This document shows positions 57,258 through 64,000 of a DNA stretch of 64,000 nt, in pieces (the stretch's first letter is position 1; each line of letters opens with the position of its first letter). The position numbers and the translations under genes were made by a program. The stretch is from the NCBI GenBank assembly GCA_010909165.1, contig VJWM01000119.1:496001-560000 (forward strand), read 5' to 3'. This DNA is from Anthoceros angustus. Lineage: Eukaryota; Streptophyta; Anthocerotopsida; Anthocerotales; Anthocerotaceae. Under the pieces are notes generated by a model. It was not told where the DNA came from. It worked only from the letters and a program-made list of their open reading frames with translations, and did not search any database.

Positions 57258-57961
57258 AGTTTGAAGTGAAAGCCAATGCACGGGTCGACTCCAGAGTACT
57301 ACGAGGACTGAAGCTCAGAGAGGTACATGAGGCAGGCCGCCCCTCCGGCCAGGATGTCAAGGGCTCTTGCAGAGAGTCAGGAGGACAACCAAGTGGCTCT
57401 CCACATTCTGTCAGTCTGCTGGAGCCAGAGTTTTCTGGAAGGGGCGTTGCAACAAGAAGGTCCCCACCATAGCCATGCTGCTGCTCTCAAAAGTTCTCCT
57501 CCCTCCTGTATGTCGGTCTGGGTTCACGGTTCCTGCATCTAATCCGTCGATGTTGTCAACAGGTGTGGACTCTTGAGGATATACTGCAATGACCTCCAAG
57601 CCAGTGACCATGTGTCTGATGGCACCTTGATAAGCCGAGTGCAACACGCACTGGACAAGGAGAGAATTTTCGACCAGATTGTGCACGCAGCACGGCCTTC
57701 TTCTGCCAGTCCCAAGGAGCTTTCGGTGGTTTATGTTGGAGACAGCGTCACAGATCTGCTCTGCCTACTCAAGGCCGATGTGGGAATTGTTTTGGGGGAT
57801 AGTTCCACGTTGCACAGGTTTGCAAGTGCCTTTGGAGTGAAAATCCGACCTTTGCTGTCTTCAGCATTGCGAAGGGAGACGGCGAACGGGGAGGTTGATG
57901 AGAAAACCATTTTCACTGCCCGGGACTGGCACGAGGTGCAAGCTTTTCTGTGGGGTGACTA
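57258..57961 (+). pseudogene. TH2 fragment H2: HAD phosphatase end
   Basis: It contains part of exon 5 and the final exon, with YVGDSVTDLLCLLKADVGIV and the stop. Short deletions near 57335, 57380 and 57573 break the frame relative to the 60.6-61.4 kb copy. It follows MADBUB leader DNA directly. Confidence 0.8.
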
Positions 57962-58379
57962 GGTGGAAGTTCTTGGAATTAACTTCAATAGTTTTTGTTT
58001 GTTCTATTATCGAACTGAAGTGTAAGGTAGCCTCTATCATGGTTAACGCCTAAAGGACGAACTACTCAAATTGAGTGGTTGTCAGTGCACTTTGGGGTGT
58101 GGGATTTTTCTACGTCGATTCTTCATCTCGGACCTTTGAGCAAATCTCCATACCCATCGTTCAACATGTGGAGAACACCCTCTCCATGCCCATCGGTACG
58201 AGATTCCTGAAAGCTAATCTGAATGAAAACCGAGGGCCTTAGTGTGAGTGAACGGCCGAATTGTTAGTAAATTCGAATCGGCATATTCTCGACCCCGATT
58301 GTTGTGAATTTTTGTGAGGATGTTCATGGCCTTTGCCAGTCGGGGCAGAGGGACGTGGCTTGCGTGATGGAGGGAAGAG

Positions 58380-58542
58380 GGGTGTGCTTGTCGCAGAAGT
58401 TGTGGGAGGGATGCAGGAAAGAGGCTGCGTTGGCGCTGTACAGTCCCTTTGTGCTCGCCTTGGCTGCGGGGAAGGTGGAGAAGGGGGCGTTTCAGGGATA
58501 CATTGCGCAGGATGTGTTTTTTCTGGCTGCGTTTTCCAAGGC
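58380..58542 (+). CDS. TH2 N-terminal exon (TENA domain start)
   Basis: The frame reads LSQKLWEGCRKEAALALYSP, then FVLALAAGK and FQGYIAQDVFFLAAFSKA, with a donor at 58543. This is the start of a TENA/THI-4 domain. The true start codon is upstream and unclear, because the sequence before about 58340 has been switched to 3' flank DNA. Confidence 0.7.
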
Positions 58543-59281
58543 GTGAGTGATGGGGATCGGGTGGATGGTTGTGGGGTGACTAGGTGGAAGTTCTTGGAAT
58601 TAACTTCAATAGTTTTTGTTTGTTCTATTATCGAACTGAAGTGTAAGGTAGCCTCTATCATGGTTAACGCCTAAAGGACGAACTACTCAAATTGAGTGGT
58701 TGTCAGTGCACTTTGGGGTGTGGGATTTTTCTACGTCGATTCTTCATCTCGGACCTTTGAGCAAATCTCCATACCCATCGTTCAACATGTGGAGAACACC
58801 TCTCCATGCCCATCGGTACGAGATTCCTGAAAGCTAATCTGAATGAAAACCGAGGGCCTTAGTGTGAGTGAACGGCCGAATTGTTAGTAAATTCGAATCG
58901 GCATATTCTCGACCCCGATTGTTGTGAATTTTTGTGAGGATGTTCATGGCCTTTGCCAGAACTCCGCGATAAAAGTTTGCTCAATCCAAGTCTTTGCCAC
59001 GTTCCTTCCTCGAGGAAAATGCTCCTCCATCTCACCCTAAGCATGAAGTGCTACAGAGCATTAGAAATTTGTAGAAGGGGCGTATGAGACCCTGTCTTTT
59101 TCAAAAACGGATGAGCGGATGCAACTCTGCATACTGATAATTGTGGGAGTAGAGTCACCATATTTTTTTTGTATCTAGATATACATAAATAACTAAAATT
59201 CAGCCCAAAACTCAGAAAACAGGCTTCATCCTTTGAGGGTTAATCTCGAAAGGGCCAAGGCCAAGGATTGGATTCAGGGTT

Positions 59282-59332
59282 TTGCAGCGTGCTGTGGATT
59301 CGGAGTTGGAGATGCACTCCTCGTATGCGCAG
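59282..59332 (+). CDS. TH2 second exon (TENA domain)
   Basis: The frame reads VLQRAVDSELEMHSSYAQ, with a donor directly after the last Gln codon (59333). It would splice in frame to exon 3 starting GWGLCMEETR in fragment H1. Family members have LEELKMHDSFVQEWG at this place. Confidence 0.6.
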
Positions 59333-59806
59333 GTTATGGGCTGGGCTGGGCTGCTGCAGTCAGTGTGGGAGAGGGTTTTGGTTGTCAGTGCACTTTGGGG
59401 TGTGGGATTTTTCTACGTCGATTCTTCATCTCGGACCTTTGAGCAAATCTCCATACCCATCGTTCAACATGTGGAGAACACCTCTCCATGCCCATCGGTA
59501 CGAGATTCCTGAAAGCTAATCTGAATGAAAACCGAGGGCCTTAGTGTGAGTGAACGGCCGAATTGTTAGTAAATTCGAATCGGCATATTCTCGACCCCGA
59601 TTGTTGTGAATTTTTGTGAGGATGTTCATGGCCTTTGCCAGAACTCCGCGATAAAAGTTTGCTCAATCCAAGTCTTTGCCACGTTCCTTCCTCGAGGAAA
59701 ATGCTCCTCCATCTCACCCTAAGCATGAAGTGCTACAGAGCATTAGAAATTTGTAGAAGGGGCGTATGAGACCCTGTCTTTTCAAAAACGGATGAGCGGA
59801 TGCAAC

Positions 59807-61412
59807 TCTGCATACACCGAGTTTTCTTCTGGCAACGGCTGCTGGGCAGGCCTCGGATGTTGGGGGCGGAGATGGAGAGAGGGGTTTTTCGAGTCCTGTG
59901 GAGAAAGGGAGATTGGCAGCGTTTACAATTGCTGCCATGACGCCGTGCATGCGGTTGTATGCCTTCCTGGGGAAAGGGATTCGGGATAGCATTACGGCTG
60001 GTGGACAGGAGAACATTTATAGAGACTGGATTGAAGCATACTCTTCTGACAGTTTCCAGGTGTGCTATGGGGAGCTCGGTAATGTCTATGGCTGGTATGT
60101 AGGGACGGTCACGTTGTGAAGAAAGTCGTTTGATTGCTGTAATGCTGTGTTTTGCAGAGTGCTGCAGTGCGGATTGAGCAGCTGTTGGACAGGCTTGCCA
60201 CAGTTTGCACAGGGGAGGATTATGAAGCTATGGAAAGGTTTTACCGCCGGGCTATGGTTCTTGAGGTGGCCTTCTTCAACGCACAGCCTTTTTGTGAGGG
60301 CCTGCTTGGAGCGCCGTACCTCAAGGCTGCGTCTACTGAATCTGCTGCACATCACCAGTGCATCCTAGTTTCTGATTTTGACTCAACGTGTACCGTCGCT
60401 GACTCGTGCCCGATTTTGGCAGAACTGACCATCTCCGCTGCTGAAGTAGCAGAGTCTGAAGGACTGAGAGGCAAATGGAATGACCTGATTGAACAGTATG
60501 CAAAGCAGTATCAGGAGCTTATGGACAAAATTCTAGCCTCCAGGCAAGGTACATGGATACATCTGACCTGAGAACGCCAGTGGTCCATGCACCTTCTGGC
60601 TCAACTAATGCTTAAAAGGGAATGTGATTCCTACAGGCCTCGAGACAAACTATGACTACGAGGATGTTCGTTCAGCTCTAGCACTACTATCTGAGTTTGA
60701 AGTGAAAGCCAATGCACGGGTCGTCGACTCCAGAGTACTACGAGGACTGAAGCTCAGAGAGGTACATGAGGCAGGCCGACGCATGCCCCTCCGGCCAGGA
60801 TGTCAAGGGCTCTTGCAGAGAGTCAGGGAGGACAACCAAGTGGCTCTCCACATTCTGTCAGTCTGCTGGAGCCAGAGTTTTCTGGAAGGGGCGTTGCAAC
60901 AAGAAGGTCCCCACCATAGCCATGCTGCTGCTCTCAAAAGTTCTCCTCCCCTCCTGTATGTCGGTCTGGGTTCACGGTTCCTGCATCTAATCCGTCGATG
61001 TTTGTCAACAGGTGTGGACTCTTCGAGGATATACTGCAATGACCTCCAAGCCAGTGACCATGTGTCTGATGGCACCTTGATAAGCCGAGTGCAACACGCA
61101 CTGGACAAGGAGAGAATTTTCGACCAGATTGTGCACGCAGCACGGCCTTCTTCTGCCAGTCCCAAGGAGCTTTCGGTGGTTTATGTTGGAGACAGCGTCA
61201 CAGATCTGCTCTGCCTACTCAAGGCCGATGTGGGAATTGTTTTGGGGGATAGTTCCACGTTGCACAGGTTTGCAAGTGCCTTTGGAGTGAAAATCCGACC
61301 TTTGCTGTCTTCAGCATTGCGAAGGGAGACGGCGAACGGGGAGGTTGATGAGAAAACCATTTTCACTGCCCGGGACTGGCACGAGGTGCAAGCTTTTCTG
61401 TGGGGTGACTAG
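59807..61412 (+). CDS. TH2: Bifunctional TENA/HAD thiamin monophosphate phosphatase (TH2), best copy H5
   Basis: Exons 60158-60548, 60637-60906 and 61012-61412 join in frame. Exon 3 (to 60059) has one extra T near 59824. The HAD phosphatase is complete: motif I is SDFDSTCTVADS (DxDxT) and motif III is GDSVTDLLCLL. In plants TH2 dephosphorylates thiamin monophosphate to thiamin, needed before pyrophosphorylation, and its TENA domain salvages thiamin breakdown products. Localisation in Arabidopsis is mitochondrial and cytosolic; the N-terminus here is not readable. The N-terminal exons lie at 58380-58542 and 59282-59332, and exon 3 is intact in H1. Confidence 0.85.
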
Positions 61413-62654
61413 GTGGAAGTTCTTGGAATTAACTTCAATAGTTTTTTGTTTGTTCTATTATCGAACTGAAGTGTAAGGTAGCCTCTATCATGGTTAACGC
61501 CTAAAGGACGAACTACTCAAATTGAGTGGTTGTCAGTGCACTTTGGGGTGTGGGATTTTTTCTACGTCGATTCTTCATCTCGGACCTTTGAGCAAATCTC
61601 CATACCCATCGTTCAACATGTGGAGAACACCCTCTCCATGCCCATCGGTACGAGATTCCTGAAAGCTAATCTGAATGAAAACCGAGGGCCTTAGTGTGAG
61701 TGAACGGCCGAATTGTTAGTAAATTCGAATCGGCATATTCTCGACCCCCGATTGTTGTGAATTTTTGTGAGGATGTTCATGGCCTTTGCCAGAACTCCGC
61801 GATAAAAGTTTGCTCAATCCAAGTCTTTGCCACGTTCCTTCCTCGAGGAAAATGCTCCTCCATCTCACCCTAAGCATGAAGTGCTACAGAGCATTAGAAA
61901 TTTGTAGAAGGGGCGTATGAGACCCTGTCTTTTTCAAAAACGGATGAGCGGATGCAACTCTGCATACTGATAATTGTGGGAGTAGAGTCACCATATTTTT
62001 TTTGTATCTAGATATACATAAATAACTAAAATTCAGCCCAAAACTCAGAAAACAGGCTTCATCCTTTGAGGGTTAATCTCGAAAGGGCCAAGGCCAAGGT
62101 TTTGCAAGAAACTCGTGTACCCACATATTTTGATTTTTTTTTTACAGTTAATTTTTTTAACAAGTTTTTTGCAACCGTATAGGTGTATAAGTAGTATGAT
62201 AAGCTCACCAAGAAACCTTTTCTTCAAGTTATAGGTTGTGTTAGATTTCGGGGGAGATATTAGGTTGGCTTCCATTGGGTTGGATATCGGGTTGGCTTCC
62301 ATTAACCCTTTGCCTTCACATGACATGTGAATGTGACACCGTCCGCACCCAGCTTTCACATTAACCCCAAATGACGGAAAGTCCCAAATTGGAACTTTTC
62401 ATCGACCTAGTGGACTCAAATAAAATTCTTCTTCTTCTTCTTCTACAACCCCCATCGATGTTGGCTAGATTCTAATTTTACAGCCTCACATAGGTTTTCG
62501 CGTGTGATTGACAACTCGGCAACTCCTCATATAAAGTGTCCTCACGGGCTCGAGACCCATTTTGTAACATAGTGTCTAGGGTAAGTTTAAAAAAGAAAGT
62601 ATATATATATAATACAAGATGAAAAACTTGTAGAATAGTAGTAAAAACATCTGT

Positions 62655-62805
62655 AAAACTGCAAAATAGAAAATAGAGCCCCAAGGTAGGAAACATAGCC
62701 CCAAGATAGAAAATAGAGTCCTATGATAAAAAAACAAAGCCCTCAAGTAAAACCAATGCCCCTAGAGTAAAAAATAGAGACACAAGGTAGAAAATTAAAC
62801 TGCAG
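62655..62805. repeat. Degenerate minisatellite
   Basis: Short units like agaaaatagagcccc and aaggtagaaa recur imperfectly about every 15-30 bp. No coding sense. Confidence 0.6.
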
Positions 62806-62877
62806 CATAAACATGCCTGTAAAACACAGAGGATAAAAACATACAAACTGAAAGAACTCTTACAACATCATCTCGAG

Positions 62878-63007
62878 CCCAATAATGCTGGACAAGGAGA
62901 CTGAGAAGTAGACGCCTAGTACGTGGGCTGTGGGTCGTCGAAATGCCCAATAATGCTGGACAAGGAGACTGAGAAGTAGACGCCTAGTACGTGGGCTGCG
63001 GGTCGGT
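62878..63007. repeat. Tandem duplication, 68 bp unit
   Basis: Two copies starting cccaataatgctggacaagg at 62878 and 62946 are almost identical, with one T/C difference in the readable overlap (gctgtgggtcg versus gctgcgggtcg). Confidence 0.85.
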
Positions 63008-64000
63008 GACTAGTCTTTGTTTGCAAGGGTCCAAACTCCTGCTTCCTTCCTTCATTTATTATGAAGTGCGCTTGCGCCCATGAACTCACACAAGGAGTGA
63101 GTATGTAGGCACAAGCACGTTCATTAAAAATAAATAGTCACACATGTTTCAACAAGACAAGAAATACAGCCTCTCAATTTAAGAACAAGTATTGAGAACT
63201 TCCCAGTGAGTGTAAAGATCACTTAAACTTTCTCAAAGAAATTGAAATCATACAATACCTTGAGAACGCCGAGGTCAAGACATTGAGAGTGAAGGATCAA
63301 ATATTAGCCCATGGTAATGGAGTGGCGAACAATTGTAAATATGTTTCATTTGTGGAGCGCTTAAGATTTCAATAATTTGCACACATTCACACGCTTTAGT
63401 TAAATTCGATTGAATTTTGGTGGCTAAATTAGAATTCCACAAGAAGCCAACTTAAAGAAATTAACTCCATACTAACTCTAACACTCGGGCTCTTGAGCCC
63501 GATCAACAAGAACCTAGAAATCAAAAATCTTAGATTGTAAAGGCAATGCAAGATATATCTCAATCTTGGACCCATATTATTATTGACAACAACGGCCATT
63601 CATTATCATACGCCTAAAGTTTTGCGAGCTGGTATAGTTTCACGGATTTATTTTAGGTACAATTTAAAAGGTTCAAGTTAACGATAACCCCACATAGACT
63701 TCATATCATATTTCTCTAACCCGACATTTATATGTATTAGAAACTTGAGGACGGTAGCGTAATCTGTAAGCAATAAAAATAAGCTCTATTGAATTCCACG
63801 TGTTGAAGTTCTCTCGATAGACTCGGTTTGGATCGACCAACGTGCGTGTCTTAATGCATGAGCGGTGATCTCTTCAGCGATGGCTTCCGCTATTGTTTAT
63901 GGTAAATCCTATGATTCCAGTGTTCAGAGGCTTTGCTAAGTATGTTGTTAGTATATCATGTGTGCACTGCAATCTGGTCCACTTAGCTTGTCTAGGACTT

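Larger units (their letters stand above)
35618..62100. other. Mosaic region: reshuffled direct copies of one gene cluster
   Basis: The region consists of roughly 35 segments drawn from one linear neighbourhood, repeatedly jumping forward and backward but never inverted. Copies differ mainly by one to few-base deletions, often in homopolymers. Breakpoints coincide with exact 9-11 bp strings shared by the two parents; see the findings for positions. Gene copies inside are therefore partial, and annotation below treats each fragment separately. The inferred source order is BED-like element, trihelix-like gene (-), SOD (-), LSM4 (+), MADBUB (-), TH2 (+). Confidence 0.8.
57961..62100 (+). repeat. 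TH2 3' flank present four times
   Basis: The same non-coding 3' flank (from tggaagttcttggaatt to about gggccaaggccaagg) appears at 57961-58335, 58580-59275, 59379-59807 and 61413-62100. Lengths differ because each copy is entered or left at a different point. Two TH2 coding exons lie between copies. Confidence 0.85.
62101..64000. other. AT-rich intergenic DNA, no supported gene
   Basis: Only repeats are seen. Phrases here (for example accaagaaacc and a ctcgagacccat block) resemble those near 330-360, suggesting a dispersed repeat family. Confidence 0.5.

Noticed and set aside
35618-62100. True tandem duplication of the SOD-LSM4-MADBUB-TH2 cluster
   Set aside because: No copy is complete, segments change gene mid-exon, and divergence is mostly homopolymer indels rather than substitutions.

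Overview
The window is nuclear DNA from a land plant or close relative. The supporting genes are plant types: a CYCB1-type cyclin, an SWC2/YL1 chromatin subunit, a FAX/TMEM14 protein, a SERK-like receptor kinase, an ASHR3-type PHD-SET methyltransferase, an NPF transporter, PRA1, and the two-domain TENA-HAD thiamin enzyme TH2. An intron-containing elongator tRNA-Met also fits, as do many GT-AG introns, mostly about 60-150 bp. Short introns and several intronless genes suggest a compact bryophyte or lycophyte-grade genome, but I cannot name the species.

Layout. 1-5 kb is AT-rich intergenic DNA with one BED-like zinc-finger gene (copy A). 5.1-6.9 kb holds a complete serine incorporator. 7.2-11.1 kb is a transposon cluster: a disabled BED-like copy B carrying a LINE-tail-like insertion, a decayed non-LTR retrotransposon, and a hAT-type MITE. 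11.5-30.7 kb is an ordinary gene-dense stretch: cyclin B, YL1, FAX, SERK-like kinase, ASHR3-like, tRNA-Met, NPF transporter, PRA1. For the spliced genes I chained exons whose summed lengths are exact multiples of three. 30.7-35.6 kb is intergenic DNA and BED-like copy C.

From about 35.6 to 62.1 kb the sequence is a mosaic. Pieces of one neighbourhood recur two to eight times, always in the same orientation, with small indels between copies. The neighbourhood is: BED-like element, trihelix-like gene (-), Mn superoxide dismutase (-), LSM4 (+), a MADBUB/BUB1 checkpoint kinase (-), TH2 (+). At 25 different breakpoint repeats whose two parents can both be read in the window, the parents share an exact 9, 10 or 11 bp string at the switch (17, 7 and 1 cases). 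That hard floor near 9 bp is what a short-k graph walk or a consensus artefact would give, so I read this region as most likely an assembly or error-correction artefact over a real gene cluster. A replication-based rearrangement is the alternative.

The most interesting biology is inside the mosaic. The MADBUB gene encodes two KEN boxes, a TPR region, a repeated array of about seven ABBA-like (F-x-V-Y-x-D) Cdc20-binding-type motifs and a C-terminal kinase, apparently without introns. SOD and LSM4 are head to head with a palindromic E2F-type site next to the SOD start. The NPF transporter lacks the usual ExxER proton-coupling motif.
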